Shown here in pieces: positions 1 through 8,741 of a stretch of DNA of 64,000 nt. The notes under the pieces are model-generated. The model ran no database searches and was not told the origin of the DNA. It worked only from the letters and a program-made list of their open reading frames with translations. The position numbers were made by a program, and so were the translations under genes. The stretch lies in assembly GCF_900148515.1 (NCBI RefSeq), contig NZ_FRXN01000001.1:310001-374000 (forward strand), read 5' to 3'. This DNA comes from Algoriphagus zhangzhouensis. GTDB lineage: Bacteria; Bacteroidota; Bacteroidia; Cytophagales; Cyclobacteriaceae. Every line of letters starts with the position of its first letter. The first letter of the stretch is position 1.

Positions 1-1317
1 ATCTCTCATTTCTTTCACTGCCTCACCCATATTCATTTTAAGCAATCCCAATGCAATCTGCTCCAAGCTCATGCCTTCAGCCAACATTTGGCCAATGGTG
101 TCTTCGAAGATCTGATTGTCATCTTCTTTGCTCAATTGTCTGTTCACATCTTTCACCAATTGTGCTTTTTTCAAGTCGATCAGTTCAGAAACTGAAGGAG
201 GAGCCATTTTGGTGATGGTAGCTTTGGTGTATCTTTCAAGATCTCTGATTTTCATGAAATCTCTTCTGCCAGTCACAAAGTTGATCGCAGTTCCGGATTT
301 ACCCGCACGACCTGTTCTACCGATTCTATGTACGTAATATTCTTCGTCCAAAGGCAAATCAAAGTTGAATACTGCTTCCACATTATCCACGTCGATACCT
401 CTTGCTGCTACGTCAGTAGCTACTAGGACAGTACAAAGTCCTTTACGGAATTTGTTCATTACTTTATCTCTTTGAGCCTGAGATAGATCACCGTGAAGTG
501 CTTCAGCGACAATTCCTCTAGAGCCCAAAGCTTCAGTAGCCTCATCTGTCATTCTCTTGGTGTTACAGAACACCACAGAAAGAGCGTAGTTGTTTACAGT
601 CATCAAGCGAGCCATCAATTCCATTTTCAAGGAAGGCTTCACTTCATAAAATACCTGCTCGATTCTATCTACAGTCAATTCTTTCTTAGCTACCTTGATG
701 ATATGAGGATCATTCTGGTATTTTCTGGTCAAGTCCATGATAGGCTTAGCCATAGTAGCAGAGAAGAATACAGTTTGTCTTTCTTCAGGCATTTCCTGCA
801 AGATGGCTTCGATATCATCTCTGAAGCCCATGTCTAGCATTTCATCTGCCTCATCCAATACGATGATTCCAGCATCTTCCAACTTCAAAGTACCTCTGTT
901 GATGTGATCTTGCACACGACCAGGAGTACCTACTACAATCTGAACGCCTTTTCTCAAAACACGGATCTGCTTATCAATAGACTCACCACCGTAGATGGCA
1001 ACAGAATTGATTTTTCTGTGGAATTTGGCTAGTTTCTGGATTTCACCTTCCACTTGAACAGCAAGTTCACGAGTAGGGCAAAGAATGATTGCTTGAGGTC
1101 TGTTGAAGTCTGGATCAACCAGTTCAATGATTGGAATAGCAAAAGCAGCTGTTTTTCCAGTACCGGTCTGAGCCTGTCCGATGACATCTCTACCTTCTAG
1201 TACGAAAGGAATAGCTTGTTCTTGAATAGGGGAAGGTTGGGTAAAGCCCATCTCTTCCACGGCCTGTAAGATTTCTGCTGAAATCCCCAGGTCTGAGAAT
1301 TTTGTGTTGTTTTCCAT
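1..1317 (-). CDS. DEAD-box ATP-dependent RNA helicase (3' end outside window)
   Basis: 439 codons are visible from the ATG at 1317; the C-terminus lies beyond the window edge. The translated reverse strand shows the full helicase core in order: Q-motif region, Walker A AQTGTGKT, PTRELA, DEAD, SAT, and HRIGRTGR with ARGID in the second RecA domain. It then continues into a C-terminal extension, as in DeaD/CsdA- or RhlE-type enzymes. These proteins unwind RNA duplexes in ribosome assembly and mRNA decay, often at low temperature. A strong -33/-7 promoter lies about 100 bp upstream, giving a long 5' leader. The exact subfamily cannot be fixed without the missing C-terminus. Confidence 0.93.
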   Translation of the reverse strand, partial: MENNTKFSDLGISAEILQAVEEMGFTQPSPIQEQAIPFVLEGRDVIGQAQTGTGKTAAFAIPIIELVDPDFNRPQAIILCPTRELAVQVEGEIQKLAKFHRKINSVAIYGGESIDKQIRVLRKGVQIVVGTPGRVQDHINRGTLKLEDAGIIVLDEADEMLDMGFRDDIEAILQEMPEERQTVFFSATMAKPIMDLTRKYQNDPHIIKVAKKELTVDRIEQVFYEVKPSLKMELMARLMTVNNYALSVVFCNTKRMTDEATEALGSRGIVAEALHGDLSQAQRDKVMNKFRKGLCTVLVATDVAARGIDVDNVEAVFNFDLPLDEEYYVHRIGRTGRAGKSGTAINFVTGRRDFMKIRDLERYTKATITKMAPPSVSELIDLKKAQLVKDVNRQLSKEDDNQIFEDTIGQMLAEGMSLEQIALGLLKMNMGEAVKEMRD

Positions 1318-1423
1318 GATGTTTCCTTACTTTTCTTGCCATGTACTCCAAGTGTTATCCCACGACAAGCGACAGTAAAGGATTTCACGGCTCAGAAAAA
1401 TGTTCTTCGTCTTATTGACGGTG

Positions 1424-1454
1424 CAAAAGTAGAAGTAATTTATTTGGAAACCAA
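1424..1454 (-). promoter_or_regulatory. Promoter of the DEAD-box helicase
   Basis: On the minus strand a -7 box TACTTTTG (1431 to 1424) matches TAnnTTTG. A TTG at 1454 to 1452 stands 20 bases upstream, the expected -33 element. Transcription would start near 1419, leaving roughly 100 nt of untranslated leader before the ATG at 1317. This is the best -33/-7 pair in the window. Confidence 0.65.
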
Positions 1455-1763
1455 ATACTATTCAAAAGTTTTTAGAATATTCTTTAAAAAATCTGCTGTT
1501 TGATAAAAATATATTTGGTTGAACTCGAATAATCGAGGTTTTGACAGTAACATCTCCAATTTGTTAGATCTAAACCTGATACTTAACATCCTTGATCATT
1601 AGGTTGGGATGGACGATTTTGCATGCTTTAAATTTTATACTGTCTCCTGCCTTCCATCTCCTGTCTTCATTCTCTATTCTCCAATCTCTTAATCTCTATT
1701 CTCCCAATTTCAAATCTCCAAATCACGAATCTCCAATTCTTTTGCCTTCTTTCTCTTTTCAGA
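1455..1763. repeat. Intergenic region with a degenerate short-unit array
   Basis: No gene was found between the helicase promoter and the transporter stop. From about 1650 to 1760 the plus strand is a run of imperfect short units of the type TCTCCAATCTC, TCTATTCTCC and AATCTCCAAATC, about 7 to 12 bases each. It looks like a decayed tandem array rather than coding sequence. A similar array lies near 42190-42240. The rest is plain AT-rich DNA. Confidence 0.4.
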
Positions 1764-2555
1764 TCATTGAAAAGCTTCATTATCCGAAGCTTCTTCAATC
1801 ATTTCTTCAGCTAATTCTTTTCCCAAATATTTATCAATGATTCCATGGCCTACATAAAGCAGAGGAGTCAGCAGGATGGCTACGGTAAACTTATAGATGT
1901 AATTAATGATACCCACAGCTATGATTTGGCTCAAATCCCAATTGCCAAAAACATAAAATGCGATCCCTAAAACAACAAATGAATCAATAAACTGGGAAAC
2001 CAATGTGGATCCAGTAGCTCTTAACCAGATCATTTTGGCTCCTGTGAGGGACCTGAGCTTTTGAAAAACATAGACATCAATCAATTGACCCAAAAGAAAG
2101 GCTGTCAAGGAACCGATAATAATCCCGAGACCTTGTCTGAATATGGTATTAAATGCGAAACTGATATCGAATGGACTTCCATCCGGACCTTGAGAATTGA
2201 CATCCAACCAAAAATCTGCCGGTGTCAAAACAGTTACAACACCAATCACCAAAAACACATAAGCGATCAACCCGGCTGTAATAAAACTTATTTTTTTTAC
2301 CCCTTTTTTTCCAAAATACTCATTGATAATATCGGTAGTGATAAATACAATTGGCCAAATCACTGCTCCAGCAGTCAAATTGAAATCCAGGACGTAGTCA
2401 CCCAAGATATTGATATTGGCCGGATCGAAACCCAAGGTTTTTTCAGCAGAGAAGATTTTCACCCCAATGATTTCGGCCAAGATGGCATTGGTCAAAAAGA
2501 TGGATCCTAATACAAGGAAAAGATTGGTTTTTTTGGCTTGCTGACTTTGGTTCAT
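1764..2555 (-). CDS. yhhQ: Queuosine precursor transporter, YhhQ/VUT family
   Basis: 263-residue integral membrane protein with about six hydrophobic segments. It fits the DUF165/YhhQ family, which imports 7-cyano-7-deazaguanine or 7-aminomethyl-7-deazaguanine for tRNA queuosine synthesis. Family signs are the N-terminal FLTNAILAEIIGVKIF stretch, the central WPIVFITTDIINEYFGKK segment and the RATGSTLVSQFIDSFVV segment. The length is usual for the family. The start is the ATG at 2555; a 7-of-8 match to a -7 box (2568 to 2561) lies immediately upstream. I looked for a preQ1 riboswitch upstream and saw none. It appears to be a single-gene unit. Confidence 0.85.
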   Translation of the reverse strand: MNQSQQAKKTNLFLVLGSIFLTNAILAEIIGVKIFSAEKTLGFDPANINILGDYVLDFNLTAGAVIWPIVFITTDIINEYFGKKGVKKISFITAGLIAYVFLVIGVVTVLTPADFWLDVNSQGPDGSPFDISFAFNTIFRQGLGIIIGSLTAFLLGQLIDVYVFQKLRSLTGAKMIWLRATGSTLVSQFIDSFVVLGIAFYVFGNWDLSQIIAVGIINYIYKFTVAILLTPLLYVGHGIIDKYLGKELAEEMIEEASDNEAFQ

Positions 2556-2916
2556 AAGTTCGAAAATAGACTATAAAAGCTGAAAAAGGAGAGGATTGTT
2601 TGATTTTTGCAATTTAAAATAACCCAATTAAAAGGATATTTACTTGATAATTCTTTGGAGGGAATTAGATCGATAGCGCTAATATTCTTTCCTGTAAGTC
2701 ATTTTCCATTAATAACAAGTATACGACTATCATGTATATACATAGGAAATGATCAGTCTAATGAAGTAATATGCATGGGAATGTAAAAGCTTACCATTTA
2801 GATTTTTCATTCAACTCTTTAAAATCCCACAACCCAAACTGGCCTTTTTCTATCTGTTTATTTCTCTAATGAGGAAGCTCAGATGGAAGATCATATTTGT
2901 TATTCAGTTTAGGTTT
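2556..2916. other. Intergenic region between yhhQ and the efflux operon
   Basis: No gene is recognised. The region is AT-rich and holds a perfect 12-bp palindrome ATGTATATACAT at 2732-2743, which could be an operator. A near-consensus -7 box CATATTTG lies at 2892-2899, just before the ATG at 2917. The longer reading from ATG 2869 would place that box inside the coding sequence. Confidence 0.4.
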
Positions 2917-4296
2917 ATGCGAAAACTTCTTTTAGTACTTATTGCCATTGGATGGATTGGGAGTGGCCTTCAGGCCCAAGAAACCTTGACCCTTCAAGAG
3001 GCTTTAAGTTTGGCAGTTTCCAATTACGGATCCATCACTTCCAAGGAACACTATGCCCAATCATTTCAATTACTCTCAGATCAGGCCAGAAGAGATTACT
3101 TGCCCAATTTTAACTTGGGTGCCCAGCAAACCTATGGTACAGTCAATGGTCAGCTTGGTCCCATGTATGGTTTTGGGCTCAATGCAGCCTCTTCGGGTTT
3201 ACCGCGCGATTCCCAGACTTGGGAAGCAGCTTTTGGAGCTTTGTATTTGGCCAATGTTAACTGGAATGTTTTTGCCTTTGGAAGAAGTAATCGAAAGATT
3301 GCTCTAGCAAACTCCAGAGCAATTGAGGGTGAAGGAGATTTGCAGCAAGAGGTTTTTCAGCATAAAGTAAAAGTTGCCAGTGCCTATTTAAATCTGTTGG
3401 CGGCCCATCAGTTAACTGAGTCATTTGAGAAAAATCTAGAAAGGGCAGAAACCTTCCAGCAAATAGTGAAGACCCGAGCTAGAAATGGTTTGATTCCCGG
3501 TGCTGATTCATCTCAGGCGGATGCAGAACTTTCCAATGCGAAAATAGCTTGGACCAATGCACTTAATAGAAAGCAGGAAGCCCAGAATTTATTGACCATC
3601 CTTACTGGAACAACCATTGGGGAATTTGTTCCTGATACCTTATTTGTTTCCCAGTTTCCTAGAGTTGTTGATCCCCGAGAAACGCTGTCTAGTCACCCTA
3701 CCTTGGCATGGAGACAGCAAAGAATTATTACCGGAGAGCAACAAAGGGCCTATATCAGCACGCTAAAATTTCCAGCTTTGACACTTGTGGGGGTTTTTCA
3801 ATCTCGGGCATCAGGCTTTGGAAGCAATTTTAATCAAGACCCAACAGATTACTCTCACGACTATTTACAAGGTGTCAAACCTACTCGTTCCAATTACCTT
3901 TTTGGGTTTGGATTGACTTGGAATCTGACTGATTTGCTCAGAATATCAAAGCAAACTTCAGCACAAAATGAAGTGGTTTTGGGACTCCAGAAAGAGTATG
4001 ATCAGGCTTATTTGGAATTAAGCCAAAATGCGAGTTTGGCAAAGACCAAAATGGAAAATGCCATTTCCAATGCCTTGGAAGCTCCCATACAGGTGAAAGC
4101 AGCCACTGAGGCATACCAGCGCCAAGTAGTCATGTATGAAAACGGATTATCAGATTTAGTCAATGTAACCCAAGCCTTGTATTTACTGATCAGAGCAGAA
4201 ACTGACCAGGCGATTGCTCAGAACAATGTTTGGCAGGCTCTGCTCTACCAATCCGCTGCAGTGGGTGATTTTGACATTTTCGAAAACGAACTTTAA
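2917..4296 (+). CDS. TolC-family outer membrane efflux protein
   Basis: Outer-membrane channel of a tripartite efflux pump; it would form the trimeric exit duct joined to the RND pump and adaptor encoded directly downstream. From the ATG at 2917 the protein has 459 residues and begins with a clean signal peptide (MRKLLLVLIAIGWIG, cleavage after LQAQ). Two outer membrane efflux repeats follow, rich in Ala/Gln/Asn coiled-coil sequence. An upstream in-frame ATG at 2869 would add 16 residues ahead of the signal peptide, so 2917 is preferred. The downstream gene begins 9 bp after the stop, indicating one operon. Confidence 0.9.
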   Translation: MRKLLLVLIAIGWIGSGLQAQETLTLQEALSLAVSNYGSITSKEHYAQSFQLLSDQARRDYLPNFNLGAQQTYGTVNGQLGPMYGFGLNAASSGLPRDSQTWEAAFGALYLANVNWNVFAFGRSNRKIALANSRAIEGEGDLQQEVFQHKVKVASAYLNLLAAHQLTESFEKNLERAETFQQIVKTRARNGLIPGADSSQADAELSNAKIAWTNALNRKQEAQNLLTILTGTTIGEFVPDTLFVSQFPRVVDPRETLSSHPTLAWRQQRIITGEQQRAYISTLKFPALTLVGVFQSRASGFGSNFNQDPTDYSHDYLQGVKPTRSNYLFGFGLTWNLTDLLRISKQTSAQNEVVLGLQKEYDQAYLELSQNASLAKTKMENAISNALEAPIQVKAATEAYQRQVVMYENGLSDLVNVTQALYLLIRAETDQAIAQNNVWQALLYQSAAVGDFDIFENEL

Positions 4297-4305
4297 CCTC
4301 CTTTC

Positions 4306-7300
4306 ATGGAATTAATACGATTTGCATTACGGAAACCCATCACCATACTAGTATTAGTTTTGGGTTTGCTGTTCTTTGGAATAAAAGCTGTCAATTCTAT
4401 TAAAATTGACATCTTTCCCCAATTGGATTTGCCTGTTCTTTATGTTTCCCACCCACATGGGGGTTACATGCCAGAGCAAATGGAGGCTTTTTATGCAAAG
4501 CCTTATGTGAATATTTTCTTGTTTGTCAACGGGATCAAACAAATCACGACCAAGAATATTCAGGGCTTAATGCTGATGAAAATTGAGTTTTATCCGGGAA
4601 CAGACATGGCTCAGGCCGCTGCCGAAGTTTCAGCTTTTTCCAACAGGATTCAGGTAGTTTTTCCCCCTGGTTCCAACCCACCTTTTATCATTAGGTTTGA
4701 TGCGTCGACCTTACCGGTGGCTCAGTTGGTTTTGAGTAGTGATCGAAGAACAAACAATGAGTTGCTGGATATCGCAAATATTTATGTTCGATCTACATTT
4801 ACTTCTATTCCCGGATTGGTTTCTTCTCCACCCAATGGAGGTAGTAGCAGGACAGTGGTTATCAGTGTGGATCCCAAAAAGCTCAGGGAATACAACCTAT
4901 CCCCGGATCAGTTGGTCGAGGCTATGCGGGTCAATAATATCACGACACCCTCCGGAAATATCAGGATAGGCGATAAAAATTACATTACGCCATCCAATAC
5001 CATTTTAGAAAAAGTTGAGGATTTTGAAAATATTCCTCTTTTCAAAGAAGGAGACGTTCATAATTTGTATATGAAGGATGTAGCCAAAGTGGAAGACGGA
5101 GCAGATATCGTGACCGGCTACGCCTTAGTGAATGGGAGAAGATCTGCCTACCTGAACATTGCGAAAAGTGCCGATGCTTCTACTTGGGATGTGCTTCAAA
5201 ATCTGAAGAAAAATATTCCGGGCATTCAGGAACAATTGCCAGAGGATGTCAAATTGACTTTGGAATTTGACCAATCTCAATATGTGGTAAACTCAGTCGA
5301 AAGTTTGGTTCACGAAGGAATCATTGGAGCCATTTTAACAGGCTTGATGGTATTCCTTTTCCTAGGTGATGTGAGAGGCGCTTTAATTGTGATTCTGACC
5401 ATTCCTACTTCTATCATTATTTCAGTGCTGTTCCTCAATCTCTTTGGTCAGACCATCAATATCATGACCTTGAGTGGATTGGCTCTGGCAATCGGGATTC
5501 TGGTGGATGAGAGTACGGTGACCATAGAAAATATCCACCAGCATTTTGATATGGGCAAGCCCAAAGCTTTGGCTATATGGCATGCCTGTAAGGAAATTGC
5601 CTTTCCTAAATTATTGATCCTACTCTGTATTTTGGCTGTTTTTGCGCCAGCATTCAGTATGGTAGGCATTCCTGGTTCTTTGTTTTTGCCTTTGGCTTTA
5701 GCAATTGGGTTCAGTATGGTGGCTTCTTATTTCTTGTCCCAGACTTTCGTTCCTGTTCTGGCAAACTGGATCATGAAAACCCATCATCATCCTGAAGAAA
5801 AGAAGAATAGCATCACTTCCGAACCTCCAACCTTAGAGGAGGAAGAAGAGGAAACCTGGCATCAGAAAGAAGAAATGGCAACTCGTGAGGATATCAATCA
5901 GGATGGAAAGATTGATATGTTTGAACGAATGAGGCAGCGATATTTATCCACCTTGGATAAGATGATGCCTTATAAAAAGCCTATCGTCAGTATCTATTTG
6001 GTAGTAAGTATTCTTTTAGTCGGGCTTTTGGTAGCTGGAATAGGAAGAGATGTATTACCAAAAGTAGATGGTAGCCAATTTCAGTTGAGAATGAGATTGC
6101 CGGATGGAACTCGAATGGAAAAAACCGAATTGGAGACTATCAAATTATTGGATGGGATTCAGGAATTGGTGGGAGACGATGTGAAAGTAGTTTCTTCGAC
6201 TTACATCGGTTTGCATCCTCAGACTTATTCAATCAACCCGGTATTCCTGTGGATGCAGGGGCCTCATGAAGCGGCGATGATGGTTGCCATGGAGGGAGAA
6301 GTGGATTTTGATCTGGATGAGCTGAAAGATCAGATTAGGGCCAAAGCCAAGCAGATAAATCCCCAAATGAGACTTTCATTTGAGCCGATTGAATTAACGG
6401 ATAAGATCTTGAGTCAGGGATCTCCAACTCCAATTGAAGTAAGGCTATCGGGAAGAAATAAAGCGAACAACCGAGAATATGCTCAAAAATTGATTGACCG
6501 ATTGAAAGAACTGCCGATTCTCCGAGATGTACAATTGGGACAATCTGTGAATTATCCGACCATCAAAATCAATATTGATAGACAAAAAGCAGCACGCTTG
6601 GGAATAGACGTACAAAATGTTTCTAGATCACTAATAGCCTCTATTTCATCCTCCCGATTGGTTGAGAAAAATACTTGGATAGATCAAAAAATAGGAAATA
6701 CCTATAGTGTTCAAATTCAAGTACCAGAAGGAACCATGAATAGCCTTCATGAATTGGGAGAAATTCCTTTGGTCAGAAATCAAGCACGTCCGATTCTTAG
6801 TGATATTGCCACATTTAAGGAAGGAGTCACTGAAGGGGAGATCAATAACTTGGGGACTATGCCTATGTTAACCGTTACAGCCAATCTTCATGGTGTTGAT
6901 TTGGCAACGGCTGCAGCCGAAGTGGACAAAGCGATTGCCGATCTGGGTGAATTACCAAGAGGATTGAGCGTGGATTTGATCGGAATGAGCTCTACATTAA
7001 TAGAAACTCTGGCAAGTCTAGAAAGTGGTTTGGTTGTGGCAATTATTGTGATTTTCCTGATGCTGGCTGCCAATTTCCAATCATTCAAAGTCTCAGGAGT
7101 AGTCCTTGTAACTGTTCCTGCCGTGTTATTAGGATCTCTTGTTTTGTTGGTTTCTGTAGGATCTACGTTGAACCTTCAATCTTACATGGGGATTATCATG
7201 TCAGTAGGTGTTTCTATTTCCAACGCGGTTCTTTTGATCACCAATGCAGAAGAACTTAGAATCAGAAATGGCAATGCCTTGCTTTCTGCAAAAGAAGCTG

Positions 7301-7575
7301 CATCCTTAAGAATGAGACCGATAGTGATGACTGCTTTGGCGATGATTGTAGGGATGATTCCAATGGCAATCGGTTTTGGAGAAGCCGGAGATCAGACCTC
7401 CCCATTGGGTAGGGCAGTGGTAGGGGGACTTGCAGCCTCTACTATTGCAGCTTTATTTATTCTTCCTTTGACATTTTCATGGGCGCAAGGGAAGACAAGT
7501 ACTCAAAGTGTGTCCTTGGATCCTGAGGACGAAGAAAGTATCCACTATGTCCCTCATTCCCATGCACATTCTTAA
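4306..7575 (+). CDS. RND efflux pump inner membrane permease (AcrB/HAE1 family)
   Basis: 1089-residue proton-driven exporter of the resistance-nodulation-division family. It has the family layout: TM1 near residues 10-30, a large periplasmic domain, TM2-6, a cytoplasmic loop, TM7, a second periplasmic domain and TM8-12. TM4 has GILVDES, with D401 and E402 at the place of the AcrB proton-relay aspartates. The loop before TM7 (about residues 490-550) is unusually long and acidic. It contains DINQDGKIDMFE (529-540), which fits the canonical EF-hand calcium loop at every ligand position. Gene order is TolC, RND, adaptor, whereas the adaptor usually comes first. The substrate is unknown. Confidence 0.93.
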   Translation: MELIRFALRKPITILVLVLGLLFFGIKAVNSIKIDIFPQLDLPVLYVSHPHGGYMPEQMEAFYAKPYVNIFLFVNGIKQITTKNIQGLMLMKIEFYPGTDMAQAAAEVSAFSNRIQVVFPPGSNPPFIIRFDASTLPVAQLVLSSDRRTNNELLDIANIYVRSTFTSIPGLVSSPPNGGSSRTVVISVDPKKLREYNLSPDQLVEAMRVNNITTPSGNIRIGDKNYITPSNTILEKVEDFENIPLFKEGDVHNLYMKDVAKVEDGADIVTGYALVNGRRSAYLNIAKSADASTWDVLQNLKKNIPGIQEQLPEDVKLTLEFDQSQYVVNSVESLVHEGIIGAILTGLMVFLFLGDVRGALIVILTIPTSIIISVLFLNLFGQTINIMTLSGLALAIGILVDESTVTIENIHQHFDMGKPKALAIWHACKEIAFPKLLILLCILAVFAPAFSMVGIPGSLFLPLALAIGFSMVASYFLSQTFVPVLANWIMKTHHHPEEKKNSITSEPPTLEEEEEETWHQKEEMATREDINQDGKIDMFERMRQRYLSTLDKMMPYKKPIVSIYLVVSILLVGLLVAGIGRDVLPKVDGSQFQLRMRLPDGTRMEKTELETIKLLDGIQELVGDDVKVVSSTYIGLHPQTYSINPVFLWMQGPHEAAMMVAMEGEVDFDLDELKDQIRAKAKQINPQMRLSFEPIELTDKILSQGSPTPIEVRLSGRNKANNREYAQKLIDRLKELPILRDVQLGQSVNYPTIKINIDRQKAARLGIDVQNVSRSLIASISSSRLVEKNTWIDQKIGNTYSVQIQVPEGTMNSLHELGEIPLVRNQARPILSDIATFKEGVTEGEINNLGTMPMLTVTANLHGVDLATAAAEVDKAIADLGELPRGLSVDLIGMSSTLIETLASLESGLVVAIIVIFLMLAANFQSFKVSGVVLVTVPAVLLGSLVLLVSVGSTLNLQSYMGIIMSVGVSISNAVLLITNAEELRIRNGNALLSAKEAASLRMRPIVMTALAMIVGMIPMAIGFGEAGDQTSPLGRAVVGGLAASTIAALFILPLTFSWAQGKTSTQSVSLDPEDEESIHYVPHSHAHS

Positions 7576-7627
7576 AATTCGACCCGTTATGTTTTCTTTT
7601 TATAACTCAATCAACTCAAAAAATAAG

Positions 7628-8737
7628 ATGTTCATTTCCAAAAAAATATGGATGCCCTGTATTGCTGCAGCCTTGATTTATGGCTGTGAAACCAAATCAG
7701 AAGAAGTTCATTCTGAAGGAAACCCAACATCAGAGGAGATCACCCAAGCGGGAATGATTATAGGAAATGAAACTCTTGCGACAGATTTTAGGATTCCTGG
7801 AGAATTGATTGCCTACCAAGAAGTGGATCTGTATGCCAAGGTCAGTAGCTTTGTTGAAAAGCTACGGGTAGATGTCGGATCTCAAGTCAAAAAAGGAGAA
7901 TTGTTGGCTACGCTTGAGGCACCTGAAATCAGCAGCAGATTAGCTGGTGCTGAATCTAGATTGAAATCCTTTGAGGCAATTTATTTGGCAAGCAAAGCCA
8001 GTTATGACCGATTGAAACGAACCAGTGAAACTCCCGGAACAGTCAGTGAAAATGACCTGGAAATGGCCTATGCCAAGCAAGAGTCGGATTTGGCTAATTG
8101 GGAATCGGCCAAAGCTGCTTTTAAAGAAATCATGGATACCAAGGGTTATTTGGAGATTAGGGCACCATTTGCCGGTGTGATTACAGAGAGAAATGTCAGC
8201 TTGGGAGCATATGTTGGACCTTCTGGTAAGGGGTCTGAGTTTCCGATTTTTACCCTTAAAGAATTGGGCCTATTGCGGTTAGTAGTGAAAGTTCCTGAAT
8301 TGTATGCTGCAAATTTGAAAAGTGAGGATTTGGCGACCTTCACTGTTCAATCCCTTCCAGGAAAAGAGTTTGCAGCCAAGATTTCCAGAAAAGCCGGTGC
8401 TTTGGATGACAGGCTTCGAGCAGAGTATATAGAAATGGATGTTCCCAACCCTGATGGTCTGTTCCTACCCGGAATGGTCGCTGAAGTTACTTTACCGATT
8501 GAATCAGGCGAAAAGTCTTTAGTGATTCCTGCAGCTTCAGTTTTGTATTCAACTACTGGGACTTATGTGATCAAAAAGTCTGGAGATAAAGCAGATTGGA
8601 TCGATGTTTCTTTAGGTAAGAAAAGTCTGGATCAAATTGAGATCTTTGGAAAGATTGCTGCTGGAGATACGATTTTGGTTCATCCAAGTGAAGAGATCAG
8701 AAATCAATCTGCTTTAAATGTCAAACTAGCTGAATAG
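7628..8737 (+). CDS. RND efflux periplasmic adaptor lipoprotein (HlyD/MFP family)
   Basis: Membrane fusion protein linking the RND pump to the TolC channel. From the ATG at 7628 it has 369 residues. The N-terminus is a lipoprotein signal with lipobox LIYGC (Cys20). Next come a biotinyl-lipoyl half (YAKVSSFVEKLRVDVGS), a coiled-coil hairpin (about residues 85-160), the second lipoyl half (IRAPFAGVITERNVSLGAYV) and beta-barrel domains. The open frame extends back to 7508, overlapping the permease gene, but only the 7628 start gives a proper lipoprotein signal. It ends 4 bp from the convergent rnz gene, with no obvious terminator between them. Confidence 0.88.
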   Translation: MFISKKIWMPCIAAALIYGCETKSEEVHSEGNPTSEEITQAGMIIGNETLATDFRIPGELIAYQEVDLYAKVSSFVEKLRVDVGSQVKKGELLATLEAPEISSRLAGAESRLKSFEAIYLASKASYDRLKRTSETPGTVSENDLEMAYAKQESDLANWESAKAAFKEIMDTKGYLEIRAPFAGVITERNVSLGAYVGPSGKGSEFPIFTLKELGLLRLVVKVPELYAANLKSEDLATFTVQSLPGKEFAAKISRKAGALDDRLRAEYIEMDVPNPDGLFLPGMVAEVTLPIESGEKSLVIPAASVLYSTTGTYVIKKSGDKADWIDVSLGKKSLDQIEIFGKIAAGDTILVHPSEEIRNQSALNVKLAE

Positions 8738-8741
8738 TCTT

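Noticed and set aside
2061..2510. 149-codon open frame on the plus strand inside yhhQ
   Set aside because: Antisense shadow of the transporter; the translated sequence has no domain features.
2556..2660. preQ1 riboswitch before the queuosine precursor transporter
   Set aside because: No H-type pseudoknot pattern or conserved preQ1 motif is visible on the minus strand.
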